Source of the DNA: Plasmodiophora brassicae
Lineage: Eukaryota > Endomyxa > Phytomyxea > Plasmodiophorida > Plasmodiophoridae
Assembly: GCA_039704465.1 (NCBI GenBank)
Contig: JASFAU010000017.1
Location: 124,001 to 188,000 of the forward strand
Length of the DNA stretch: 64,000 nt
Direction: 5' to 3'
Numbering within the stretch: position 1 is the stretch's first letter; each line of letters starts with the position of its first letter. Below the pieces are notes generated by a model. The model did not search any database and was not told the origin of the DNA. It worked only from the letters and a program-made list of their open reading frames with translations. The translations under genes and the position numbers were made by a program. Positions 30,558 through 41,718 of this stretch are shown one piece after another.

Positions 30558-31169
30558 CTATTTGTGTTTCTTCTTCTGGACCTTCTTCATGTAGAACTCC
30601 AGCTCCTTGCCTTCGAGGATGTACCCGTCGCAGCGACCGCACTGGCCGGGCCGGGATGCAATGCACGCGTAGAGACGGCCGCTGACGAACTGCTCCTCGA
30701 CCTTCGGGTCGATAACGTGCTTCTCCAGGCGCTTCTTGTGCTTCTTGTCGACGGTAGCGCTGACCGGCGTGATCTCGTCGGATCCCTTCTCGTGCTTCTT
30801 CAGGCCCAGGTCGACGCCGTAGTGCTGCGTGTACCATTGGCGGAACGGGGTCGCATCGATGACGACGATGGCGCCCTTCACCAGCGTCTTGGTTCGCACC
30901 AACTCGTTGGACGTGGCGTTGTACACAACGTCAATGATACGCGTGCGGCGCGTGGTCACTTCGGACCCCCAGGAGAAGTTGCCCGTCTCCAGGCGGAGGG
31001 CACGGAACTTCAGGTTGCCACCACGGCAGCGAACGACATGGATTCGCTTCTCGCCGATCTTGGTGTTGGCGGCCGGGCGCCCGAGCTCGTACTTCTTCTT
31101 CTTCTGGTGGATCTTGCGTCGGCCACCGGTGGCGCGGCGCTTGTGGCGCGAATCACGAGAGATACCCAT
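30558..31169 (-). CDS. RPS8: 40S ribosomal protein eS8
   Basis: 203-residue single exon that matches eukaryotic eS8 from end to end: [76 protein letters not shown] and the Lys-rich end. A component of the small-subunit body. Length is typical (about 205-210). Intronless while its neighbours have introns. Divergent from GPI8 with a 288-bp spacer. Confidence 0.98.
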   Translation of the reverse strand: MGISRDSRHKRRATGGRRKIHQKKKKYELGRPAANTKIGEKRIHVVRCRGGNLKFRALRLETGNFSWGSEVTTRRTRIIDVVYNATSNELVRTKTLVKGAIVVIDATPFRQWYTQHYGVDLGLKKHEKGSDEITPVSATVDKKHKKRLEKHVIDPKVEEQFVSGRLYACIASRPGQCGRCDGYILEGKELEFYMKKVQKKKHK

Positions 31170-31206
31170 GCCAACGTGTAGATCTGAACCGCTGGACGAA
31201 CTCCTT

Positions 31207-31217
31207 CACGGACTCCG
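31207..31217 (-). promoter_or_regulatory. GGAGTCCGT-type promoter element of eS8
   Basis: Coding strand CGGAGTCCGTG, 38 bp upstream of the eS8 ATG, identical to the GRWD1 element. Confidence 0.55.
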
Positions 31218-31456
31218 TGGCACACTCCGCACGGACAATATATGACGTGCGCCCTAATACGACTCCCTTCCAGGCGACCCGCCCTGCAGGACGCCACCTT
31301 TCTGATCCTCGTCGTTGTCGTCGGTTTCCACGTACGACACCGCGGCTTGCATGTTCGGCCAGCTGCCGTGTATAGGTCCATGGCCCGTGCAAATCGATGG
31401 CCCACTGGGCGGCGGGTCGGCAGCAGCGATGCTCATTTGGGATTTTTTGTTCGTCA

Positions 31457-32858
31457 ATGACGGGTCAGCGGAGCGCGTTGCGGCCGCTGACCGTCGTGGT
31501 CATGGCCATCGCGGCGGCCGCATCGCACTCGAACAATTGGGCCGTGCTGGTACGCATGTCATGGCGAACTGTTGGGGCTGCGATTCACGGGCCGGCGGCG
31601 CAGGTGGATACGTCCCGGTATTGGTTCAACTACAGGCACATCGCCGACACATTGAGCTTCTATCACACCGTGAAGGCGGCTGGAATACCGGATTCGCAGA
31701 TCATATTGATGCTGGCGGACGACATGGCGTGCAACCCCAGGAACGCGTTCCCGGCGCAGATGTTCAACAACCGGGAGCATGATATCGATCTATACGGCGA
31801 TGTACGGCGTCATGGGTTGTGATTGTTTGTCGATCGGTACCAACGGCAACTGTGTGTGCTCCCAGGATATTGAGGTGGACTATCGCGGCACCGACGTCAC
31901 CGTTGAGAATTTCATTCGTGTCCTGACGAATCGGCATAGCAAGGGGACGGCCAAATCCCGACGTCTGCTCACAGTACGCGCTGAGGTTCTCTTTCTGCAT
32001 CTGCGCTCAAACTAATCGTCAGGGCGTAGGATGAATCCAGTAACATTCTCATATTCATGGCTGGTCATGGCGGAGACGAATTCCTCAAGTACGCCTTTAA
32101 TGCTATGTCGCTTCGTGTCCTGACGAGCGCGCATAGGTTCCAGGATCAAGAAGAGATAACGAGCCAGGACCTAGCGGATGCGTTCGAGCAAATGGCTATT
32201 CAGCGGCGCTTCAACGAGATCTTGTTCATCATCGACACCTGCCAGGCGAGCACGATGCACAACCGTTTCAAGACGCGGAACGTCATGTCGATTGGGAGCA
32301 GTGCGAAGTCGGAGAACTCGTATTCGCACCACAGCGATGCGAACCTCGGTGTCAGCGTTATTGACCGGTTCACGTTCTATGCGCTGGAGTTTCTCGAGAA
32401 ACATCTGTCACAAAGCGCGCGATTGTCCAAGACCCGTTCGCCGTCACTGCAGGACTTCGTACGCCTCCCGCATTGCTGTCGTCCTCGCAACGTGCTCGCT
32501 GACACCTGTGTCGTCGTAGTTCGACCACTTCACGTACAGCAAGTTGCATTCGCACCACGAATACCGCGTCGACCTGTTCGACCGACCGGCATCATCCATT
32601 GACATCACTGACTTCTTCTCGGCGGTGACGCATGTGGAACCAACGCCATATACGTATCCGGTCACTCCCAAGCCGGCTGGCTCGACTAAACTGCCGTCGT
32701 CCGAGGGAGCGTCTGCATCCGAGCCCAGCTACTCGTTCGAGGACCGCACTGCTCCCCGATCGTCCTTGTCCTCCGTCGCCATTGTATCTGTACTCGTCAT
32801 CTGCTTCGCGCTCTCGGCAGGCCTCGATGCTGTGCTGTTCCAACCATTCAATTGTTAA
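31457..32858 (+). CDS. GPI8: GPI transamidase catalytic subunit GPI8/PIG-K
   Basis: Six exons: 31457-31549, 31604-31801, 31866-31973, 32030-32088, 32137-32458, 32520-32858; introns 48-64 bp; 1,119 nt, 372 residues. Signal peptide ([18 protein letters not shown]), then [47 protein letters not shown], the C13-peptidase catalytic His in [10 protein letters not shown] and Cys in [16 protein letters not shown] and SIDITDFF, and a C-terminal membrane helix ([13 protein letters not shown]). The enzyme cleaves the C-terminal signal of proproteins and attaches the GPI anchor in the ER. Every splice is supported by homology. Intron 1 is 54 nt, in frame and stop-free, so retention would add 18 residues. 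Length is near the human 395. Confidence 0.95.
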
Positions 32859-33000
32859 TTTATTAAAGTATTGTAGAACCGCTGAACTGCCCGACAGACG
32901 CAGTTGCAGTTCACTGCGTTAGCAGTGAGGGAGACGTCGTCGTCAATCCCCCGTTACACCCACGGCGGCCACGCGCCAGTGGGCCACTGCGTTTTCGGAC

Positions 33001-34350
33001 CCGTCGGGCGCCCCCCCGCCGTGGCGTTACAGATGCAGTTGCCAGGCGGATACCCCGTCCCCATGTCTCACCGGGCGTGGACGGGTGTCCACTGTCGGGA
33101 GCTGCAGTTGGGTATCCGCCTTGGTCCCGGGGTCGACGTCGTCGTCGTCGTCGCCAGCGCCGATGCTGCCGCCTGTGTGCCTGCCTCGGCTGGCGTCAGT
33201 CGGTGTCGCCGACCCCGGTTCAGTCGCGGCCCCGCCTCCTGTTCCTGGTGCCCGCGACATCGGCGCTGGGTCTGTGCTGCCGTGCTTGCCGGGTCGCGTC
33301 TGCTGACCACCATCATGTGACATGTCGCTCCATTACAGGCCCATCCACTGCCATCGTCAACCCAAGAACGCTCATCATCATCAGGTCCTGCGCCAGAGGG
33401 CCCGTCCTCGTCAACCTCGCCTGCACCAGCGAGCCCGTCCACGCCGGCGCCCTCATCTGCATCGTTGCTAGCGGCGTCTTCTTCGCCGACGTCGCCATTG
33501 CCGCTGCCTGGCGCGCTGCCCGCTATCGTCGTCTCGGGATGCCCAGGCTGGCTGTATTGTGGCGCCCGATCTCACTACGTGTCTCTGCAGACCTGCAGCC
33601 TGTCGTCGGCAACCGCCCAAACCGAGTCGTCCGCGTCACTGGCGACTCTGCCGGCGGTGCCATCGCCGAGCCCGTCAGCGCCTGTGCTTCCCTCGTCTGC
33701 GTGGCTCATGACCACCCCGCCGTTTTCGTTACCTCAGGAGCAGGCAGCCGGTACATCGTCGCCGACGTCGTCAGCGGGTGCGCCTGTGTCACCGCCGCCA
33801 TCCTTCCCGCACGCTCTGCCGACAGCGTCTCCGCGTCCGCTGATCACGTCGTCGCCGTCAGGTCCCGTGATCACCGTACGCCTGCGTTGGCCAGTACCGC
33901 CGGTGCGCGCTCGTGCTGACCGATTCCTTGCCGCGCCAGGGTAACGCGTTGACACTACACCGGTTGTTCGTGAGCGCGCCCAAGCATAATGGGCGGGGTG
34001 TCACGGTGCTGTTCGAATACGTCGCCAGGTACGCCACGGAGCACGACACCTCGTTCGCCACGCCTGCCCCGCCTGCGGGAGCTGATCACGCAGGGGGCAG
34101 GACGCAGGAAGAGCTGATCACGCCGACGTGCGCGGCCAACCTCGCCGAATACATGCTCGTCCATGTGCCGTCGATTAAGGCCGACCCGACGGCCAATCGC
34201 GTGCTCGTGCGGTGCTGTCCCGCGACCTCTTCGGGGACGGAAAGTTCGCATCGCTCGAGCGCGGCGACGCAATGACCAAGATCACGAACAGGATCCGGGC
34301 GGCCCTGACGGCACGTGCCCACCGCCGACCGCGTTCCGTCGCTGATGGCA
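33001..34350 (+). CDS. Ser/Pro/Ala-rich protein with C-terminal globular part, uncertain
   Basis: A chain of plus-strand exons is plausible: about 33001-33297, 33339-33893 and 33940 onward, with short introns (41 and 46 bp). The first two code a Ser/Pro/Ala-rich region (PSSTQERSSSSGPAPEGPSS; SSPTSSAGAPVSPPPSFPHA), the third NALTLHRLFVSAPKHNGRGV, FEYVARYATEHDTSF and, after a phase change near 34205, VLSRDLFGDGKFASLERGDA. That last piece is faintly like a BEN domain. The change of frame is not explained by a clear intron, and the inverted copy has a different length there, so one or both may be broken. The opposite strand is also open in 33027-33323. Confidence 0.3.
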
Positions 34351-34888
34351 TCTGTGATCAGCTAACGCACCGGACCGGAACCCATCACCCTGGCAGGACC
34401 CTACCACAAGCCCGCACAGTCCCTAGATCGGCCTGGCACGCATAATACTGCCAGAGGCAGATCACAGATCGATCTAGGGCCTGTGCGGGCTTGTGGCCAG
34501 GGTGATGGGTTCCGGTGCGTTAGCTGATCACATGTGGCATCGGCGGCGGCACGCGGTCGACGTCTACGATTCCGCACGAGCCGTCAGGACCGCCCGGATC
34601 CTGTTTGTGATCTTGGTCATCGCGTCGCCGCGCTCGAGCGATGCGACGTTCTCGCCACGGAAGAAGTCGCGGGACAGCACCGCACGAGCCCCATGCGGGT
34701 ACGCGATTGGCCGTCGGGTCGGCCTTAATCGACGGCACATGGAGGAGCATGTATACGGCGAGGTTGGCCGCGCACGTCGGCGTGATCAGCTCTTCCTGCG
34801 TCCTGCCCCCCCTGCATGGTCAGCACCCGCGGGCGTGGCGAACGAGATGGCGTGCTCCATGGCGTACCTGGCGACGCATTCGAACAGC
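34012..34888. repeat. Inverted duplication, arms of about 420 bp, spacer about 35 bp
   Basis: 34012-34430 and the complement of 34465-34888 are homologous (both contain EELITPTCAANLA and HVPSIKADPTANRV), centred near 34447. Arms differ by substitutions and an 11-bp length change near 34205/34690, so the duplication is not brand-new. Confidence 0.8.
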
Positions 34889-36861
34889 AACCAGCTCGTT
34901 ATACTTGCCCGCGCTCACTCACATCTGGTATCGGCGGCCGTGGGCACGAGCAATATGCAGAGAGGACACGTCGTCGTCCCTCGCTCTGAATGCCGTCGTC
35001 GCGTGACCTTGGTACTTCCGTACCCGCATCGGCGACCTCGCATCCGTCCACATGGGCGGAATTCGGCTCGATCCTTTCGCCCGTGGCATTGCCGTTGATA
35101 TCTACGTATACCGGCCCAAGGTAACCGCCGCAGGACCCGACGTGCCATGAGCAAGCCTGTACCCTCTCTTGTAGACGAACGTCACGCGGGAGCACAGGTC
35201 GGTATTCGATCTGACCGCAGGCTTGACGTGGTGCTGGCGACGGCAGTCCAGTGCGCCGTCAACGGGTCGACCAGCGACGCGCTCGTGGACTCCCAGAAGC
35301 CGGGCCATTCGGGCACCAAGCGTCGGAAGTGCACGACAGACTACCAGAGTTCGCGCCGGACGATATATACGCCATCTCCTAGAAGCTGAAGCACGCACGA
35401 CAGCGCGCCGCCGCATCCGCTTACCACCCGTACGTCGAATACAGTTGTGGACTTGCGGTGCGTTGACGCCACATCATGGCGACGTACGTAGGAGGACGTC
35501 GGAGGCTCAGGCCTGCGGCGACTTCCCGGTCGTCAGCCCGTTGCTGTTGTTGCCGGTCGCGCATCACAAGGGGTGACCGAGAACGTCCAAGACCGACGCC
35601 CAGGCGAGCTACAGCGCCCAACCTAGCGAGTGGTGGTCGGACGTCCGCATTTCGTCGAACGTCGATTCGCATGCCGATTGCGAACGTCTGACCGTTCCCG
35701 TGTCCACTTCGACCGACCCCCATGAGCGATACGACAGCACTACGGTACGAAAGGTACCGGCGCTGTTTACTGTTTCCGCTTGGCTTGCGGGCGTCGACGG
35801 GTCGCCTTGTGACGGCGTCGTGTTGTGGACTGGTCGGATCAGGGTGCGGAACGTGACTGTGGCATGCATTCGTATCGTTACGGGGCACGACAGAAGTCGC
35901 TATGTGACAGGACGTCGCAGCGACGCGAGGAACGGGACGCGAAGCGAATCGAGCGTTACGTGACGAAGCGTAGTTGACGCGTGGTCCGTGCCCTGTCCGC
36001 GGCGGGTACATACAGTCCGCGGGCCGTTGCCAAGTCGCACTTTTCGGGTGGTGCGCCCGTCGGTCAGTTCACGGTTTAATGATCACAGACGCTACGGACA
36101 CCGTACGGACACCGTGAACAGGCGGCATGGAGCATAAAATGGAGTGTGCAGCCCCGCGATTTGGCATCCGGAGGACCGGGGCGCAAGCCGCAACTCCGCG
36201 CACTTCCGGATCGGAGCCCAATCTGCGCAAACTCCTCGCAATTCCATCAAACGAGACTGCGCCGGGGCGCAAGCCGCGGCCTGCGCCTATGGAATTGTTG
36301 TAATAAAGGGGTGTTTTTTACAAGCCTGTTTTTTACATGTAAATTACACCTCTCGGGAACCAACTTTACACTGTAAAATACAGGTAACGTAACGGTTTCC
36401 CGATCCGCGGATACACCTCCGCCGTCCAGGAGCCATTCGCGTGCGCGTCGTCGTCGTCGTCTTGTCTCATGTCGTTGTGGTTGATTGTTCGTAAATAGCC
36501 TGCTGGCCGCGATAGGACCGAAGCGACTGGGGTTCGCAGGGTTCGTTGGCATTTCGAGGCAGGCACACTTCCCGAGGCGATTTCGGACACACATTTGTAC
36601 CCCGTTGGTGACGAAGAGGTCATCGAATCTGGTCAGGTTGTCAGGACCGTGACCATGGTATGAAGGCGTACTGCGAGGGGGCGCAGCCCCCTGCTGTTTT
36701 AAACATGTTTTTTACGTGTAAAATACATGTATTTTACACTCAACCAGCCATTCTCTGTTTTTAACAATTCCATACCTGCGCCACAACCAAACAGACCGTT
36801 TAACACGTGGGTGTACGGCTGACATTAGAACGACCAGGCAGTTTGAAAGACGTTCGCGCTC
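34889..36861. other. About 2 kb without a supported gene
   Basis: Several long minus-strand frames (35102-35416, 35421-36011) have Arg-rich compositions typical of antisense reading of GC-rich DNA and show no domain. T-rich stretches at 36310-36380 and 36700-36770 carry repeated TTTTTTACATGTAAA and GTAAAATACA words. Confidence 0.45.
36716..36739. repeat. 24-bp perfect palindrome, AT-rich
   Basis: GTGTAAAATACATGTATTTTACAC, exactly self-complementary. Related words (ACTGTAAAATACAG, TTTTTTACATGTAAA) lie about 350 bp upstream near 36330-36385, so the pair could be ends of a small element. Confidence 0.8.
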
Positions 36862-37110
36862 ATGTCGATCGGCAGCCACACTCGATTCAACACCAGGTGG
36901 CTCTGTGTAGCCACGGTTGCTCTTCTTAGCGGTCTTGGTGGGGCAGCGCCGTCGCAAGTCACGTTGATTTCCAAGGATGGCGTCGGAATTCGCGCTGTCG
37001 CAAAAGCGATTGAATTGCATTCCAGGACGTTGAAGGACCTTCTCGCAGCACGCAATGATCAGTCCTCGGCCATGTACTTGGATACGATTGAGAGCCCTGT
37101 GTTAACACAG
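36862..37110 (+). pseudogene. Orphan signal-peptide + SKP1 POZ exon
   Basis: ATG 36862 opens a signal peptide (RWLCVATVALLSGLGGAAPS) and VTLISKDGVGIRAVAKAIEL, SRTLKDLLAARNDQSSAMYL, DTIESPVL, the layout of exon 1 of the SKP1-ankyrin genes. The fold stops at about 37093, where an 18-bp palindrome begins; beyond it the frame runs on to 37233 without resemblance. The transposase gene starts 130 bp later. Most simply an exon cut off by the arrival of the transposase unit. Confidence 0.6.
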
Positions 37111-37112
37111 GG
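37095..37112. repeat. 18-bp perfect palindrome at the SKP1 exon break
   Basis: CCCTGTGTTAACACAGGG. It lies exactly where SKP1 homology ends and transposon-associated DNA begins; GGGGTCAA(A/T)T words repeat just after it and at 37258. Confidence 0.75.
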
Positions 37113-37366
37113 AACCCATCGGGGTCAAATCGGGGTCAATTGGGCAACGCGGCCTCCAGAATGGTGGTCGGTCAACCTGTCATACAGTTATAGAGATCCC
37201 TTCATTCGGTCACACGTACGGTGTGTTTGGTGACTCTGCAGGAATTGCTACCACTGTGGGTCAATTCGGGGCATTCTGCTCCAGACTGGCCACATTGCGA
37301 TTTTCACAACATAAGTATCGTTTTCGGAAGTGCGTGAGTCGCGGCGTCATTGGTGTGCGTCTGTGA

Positions 37367-40300
37367 ATGAGTCGACCACGCAGTCTGGGATCGAGTAGCG
37401 ACTCACCAGAGCATCCGGGCGGTGATGCTTCTCGGGACGTGAATATCTTCTTTGAGCATGTGCGCGAATACCAGCGTCGTCGCGCAGCTGCCGATTCTGA
37501 TCGCCAGCGGAACAACGTCGCCGCCGGCAACCGTTTTCTTGAGATTGCTCGTCGAGCTCTGAGCGAACGGCGCAATCCTTCAGTCGACGTCATGCACAAT
37601 CCGTTTCTCCGGCTCTTCGATGAGCACCGTCGGCGGCGCCAACGTCGACCGACGATGACTGTAACGAGGCATGGAGACAATGTTTCTGTGGAGCCGTTTG
37701 ATATCCGCCCGGCGCTGTTGGAGAACAATGCCCGTTCCAATGTTCAGGAATTCAACGAGTGGCGCGAAACTAACTGCAAAGAGTACATGAATGAGCTCAG
37801 GCTTTCCGATTTCCTGGTGGCCGAAATCAGCAAGAAGCTGGAGGAACTCGAGGCACCGAACATCGATCCGACAATTCTCGACAATTTCGATGAGGTGATG
37901 CGGTCAAAGGGATCGTACAACTCCCTCAATAATATGCTGAAGATTGCTTCCAACCGTGCTAAGGAGTCACGTATTCGTCGAAATGCACTGGTAATAACAC
38001 ACCGCTTTGTTCACGAATGTAAGTTCTCATGGTCATTTGGTAGATTCGTGATATTTGTGAGGCCAAAGGGGTACCAAGTGACGACTTTACTGATGCTCTG
38101 GATGTGGACCTGAATGCTACAGCCGAATCTATCAGTGTGTTACGCAGACACCTTCTGGATATGGGGGTGACGTCACCCTTTATCAGGTACAAGGCCTGCT
38201 GCGGTGGTCATGTGTGGCCCGATGGCGCAGATGTGCCATCGTCAGAGGCCTGCTGTCGTCAGTCAGAGCCGTGTATCTACTTTTCGCGAATTTTGTTTCT
38301 GCAGTGTCTGTTCCGGTCGAACACGTTCTGCAAGATGCTCCACGACGAACTCGACCGCCATCGAGAAATCGCATCGGCTCCTTTGAGAAGTACGTATATG
38401 CAAGACTGGACGGATGGAGACTTCTTTTATACGGTGTATTCGCCGTTTATGAAGTCTTGCCTCGAGAACGGCGAGTTCCCTCTCTCGTTGTCATCCATGA
38501 TCGACGGGGCAGATCTTCTCAGCTGGGGATCTAAGTCAGTTGTTCCTCTTGTCCAAATTGTGATGGGGTTACCGGCTTCGGTTCGCTGCAATCAGGGCCT
38601 TATGTCCCCTGTGGCATTGATCCCAAACGTTGCTAAGGGTCATCGACGTGCAGTGCAGAGACTGGACGCTTTTGAGCTGAATTTGATGAACTACTATGGA
38701 TTCCCAGTGTTCGACGCAGTCGAGAAGAGAGTCAAGCATGTTCGATGCATCTCGGCAGTGATGGTATGTTGTCCACATATAACAGTTTGTATGCTGCAAT
38801 ACCCGTATTAACCGCCTCCATCAGCCAATGGATTATATCGAGCTCTGTCACACGAGCTGTACTAGCCAGAACGGCAAGCAGGATGCTTGCAATAAATGCA
38901 GCATCAGAGGCCGTTCAGCAAACCGATCTGTCAAGTACCATGGGGCATTTATGTTCGCGTCATCGGATGTCCAACGCCATGTCAGTATACTGGTAGCGTT
39001 GCTAAGTACGGGTTGATCACTGAAGATTTATGCTTGCTGATATAGTTCTGTAAAAAATATGAAGACATGCTGGAGTATCTCGACGCATTGCCTTCCGATA
39101 AAAGGCCGAGCGACGTGCGTTCACTTGATCAGCTACGTGATGATGTGCGCTGCAAAGACGACGACGAAGTTCGGCGTCGCATGACGTCGAGGAACGTCGG
39201 TGACCGTGGTGGATACCGTCACCCGGGTTATGACGTCTACTCCGTTGGCCTTCTGTGCAGTTTTGGACACGCGTCCAATTACGTGCACGATCCTATGCAC
39301 GCCATCTGCATGCGTGCTGTTCGCCCGCTTTTTCAAGCGATCGACTTCTACGGATCGGGTTCATCATATTACAATCCTGAGGTAAGCGGGCCTGCTCGAC
39401 TGCACGGCCAACTGTAACACCGTTTGCACAGACTGAGAAACTGTTCGGTCGTGGAGACTGTCCCAGTCCTGTGTGGGCTTGGCCCAATAACACTGCCTAT
39501 CCCGCTAAAGTGAAGGCTGGTGTAAAATGGTCCTCCCTGGCTGTTGAAATCGATCATGTTTTGGAGAACCTTACGTGGGTATCGCGAACCGGTGGTTCAA
39601 CGAAACCAAGGAACCCTTTGGTGAGTTCCTGGTGGAAAGCAGCTGACTCCCTTGTTTGGCTCGGCGACGTTGGCATTGGGATCTGGTGGTCTGTTGTTTC
39701 GCGGGTGCTGGTTCGAACCCGTCCAGACTCTCCCATTGCTTCGTTCTGGATAGCGATGTTTCGTTTTCTCGATGCGCTGTCATCAATGCTTTCGAAGGCT
39801 TTTGTTAGAAGCAACCTAGATCGTGTGTTTTCTAACTTTCTCGACGCTCTGGCGCATCTAGAATCTGTCATGCCCTGCGGGCTGATGACCATATCGGTAC
39901 GTTTCACAAACGGCTTCACGGCTTCACCGATTTCATACTGTTCTGATGTTTTCGTGTCAGATGCATTCTCTTGTTCATTTGCCGGAAATAATCAAGCGAT
40001 GGGGTCCGCTGGTCGGTCTTATTTGGGTCTGGCCAATGGAGCGATGGCTGCACTTCATGAAAGACGTTCTACAAGCGACCGTCTCTGAAACGGTCAACAT
40101 CGCGTCCTACATGCAGCTGATCTGTGCTGCTACGTTCCTGCGCAGCGACTTCTACAGACAATATTCGCTGAGGAATGACTGCCCCTTGATGTTTGGTAAT
40201 GCCACAGGCATGGATGAAATTCCTACCGCGCATCTGTCGACCCTACCCATCGATCTGAAGGCGGTCGTGAAGTTCAGCAAGGAATACGGGATCGACGAGG

Positions 40301-41321
40301 TAAGCTATTACGTTCAGGTGATCATGCACCTTCGGAACGTACGCTGATCATGATAATTATACGGCTATAGGACCCGGCGATGGCCGAATGGGCGCGAAAG
40401 GAGCTTAGTTTGGTGGGCGAAGGTGGATATTACGCTCTGCTGACGGCAGCCAGTCGTCTCCGCATGCCTACTCTCGGGAGAGCACTTCTGTCATTGAAGC
40501 CGAATTGGGCTGACATCAGCGCCATGACCAACTCGTTTCCTCGTCGTTCTGAAGCCTTCCTGTTCATGGTGGAGAACTGTCCCATCGTCGCCGGGCTTCG
40601 TCGGTATATCGAAACCGACGAATTCACACCTCAGGAACGGATTCAACAACAGAAGCGTATCGTCGACCGGATTCCACGTGCCGTCGCATACGGGGACCGG
40701 GACAGTGACGTCGGCATTGTGAACACCTGGACATGGAGTGACATGTACGACAACATTTTGCAATGGGCGTCGTCGCAAGGAAACGTGCGCCTTGTCGAAC
40801 TTCTGGCGGACATTCCCGGGATCGACGCCAACATCGCCAGTCAACTTCACCATCAAACAACGGCTTTGCACTGGGCGGCATTCTACGGACACTATGCTGT
40901 CGTCAAGGCACTGCTGACAATCCCCGGGATCAATGTCAACGCGATCTCCACCTCCAAGTCGCAGACACCTCTGCACCTGGCCGCGTTTTGGGGACATGCC
41001 AACGTTGTGGACGTGCTGCTGGGCGACAGCAACCGGATCGAGGTCAATGTCCAGGATTACAAAGGGAGGACTGCTCTGATGCTGGCCGCGTCCTATGGGC
41101 ACCTTGGGGTGGTCCAATCGCTGCTGAGCAGCTGGATACCAATCCAGCCCAATGTGGTTGACATTCACCAGAAGACGGCGTTCGATTTGGCCAAAGGACG
41201 CTATCCGGAAATTGTGTCGCTGTTGGAAGTCTTCGGCTGCTTGGAGGGCTCTGCAATATGCCGGGGTGGTGCGTCGAAGAAATTGCGCGCCGGCTTCAAG
41301 CACCTGTGGAAGAAGATCTGA
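37367..41321 (+). CDS. TNP2-type transposase fused in frame to a SKP1-ankyrin module (A5)
   Basis: Seven exons, all joined in phase 0: 37367-37990, 38044-38763, 38825-38992, 39046-39381, 39432-39896, 39961-40299, 40371-41321; introns 50-71 bp; 3,603 nt, 1,200 codons. Residues 1 to about 830 follow the TNP2/Transposase_21 plan: MIDGADLLSWGSKSVVPLVQ with the Asp, a CNKC pair near residue 470, VHDPMHAICMRAVRPLF, HLPEIIKRWGPL. Exon 6 continues into DCPLMFGNATGMDEIPTAHL and IDLKAVVKFSKEYG, alignable with the SKP1 POZ end; exon 7 begins DPAMAEWARKEL and LLTAASRLRMPTLGRALL (SKP1 dimerisation) and carries about five ankyrin repeats. No signal peptide. Alternative: two adjacent genes, transposase and A5. 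Exon 5 holds an out-of-frame WFNETKEPFGEFL, so part of the transposase may be frameshifted. Confidence 0.6.
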
Positions 41322-41718
41322 TCCTGGTCGGCACAGGAAACCCAGCGTCGAAATAAACATTCGTGCTGATGTATTCGTCAATGATATCGAGCCGATGGAA
41401 CGATATATCCGCAACCGACAACAGCTTTGCCGCTCGGCGGTCCTGAGTGGTACCGGTAGCGGCGTCCTCGTCACTGGTCGTTACGTACGGCGTTGCCGTT
41501 GTTGCCGTTCTCGGCGCTGTTCTCGACCGGACTCGTGCCCCGTCTGCAGGACCGGACCGGCCACCGCGGTACTGAATCGGGTGTGCTCAGCGGCGTCGGT
41601 AGCGTTCGACGCGGCTGAACCTTCTCGTACGTAATCAGGAGTCACCACCGCGACCCGGGCGTCGTCGTCGTCGCTTGCAGCGCCCTCCGCGGACTGCGGG
41701 AACGGCTGACGTTCGGCG

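Noticed and set aside
33027..33323. Minus-strand Ser/Gly/Asp-rich ORF
   Set aside because: Equally low in complexity as the plus-strand frame and without splice continuation; plus-strand chain preferred.
38187..38245. Additional 59-bp intron in the transposase (GTACAA...CAG)
   Set aside because: Splicing it out would move the frame away from the residues that match TNP2 (MIDGADLLSW), so it was treated as coding.
39700..39725. GGTTCGAACCC as a tRNA T arm
   Set aside because: No matching acceptor or anticodon arms; lies in a transposase exon.
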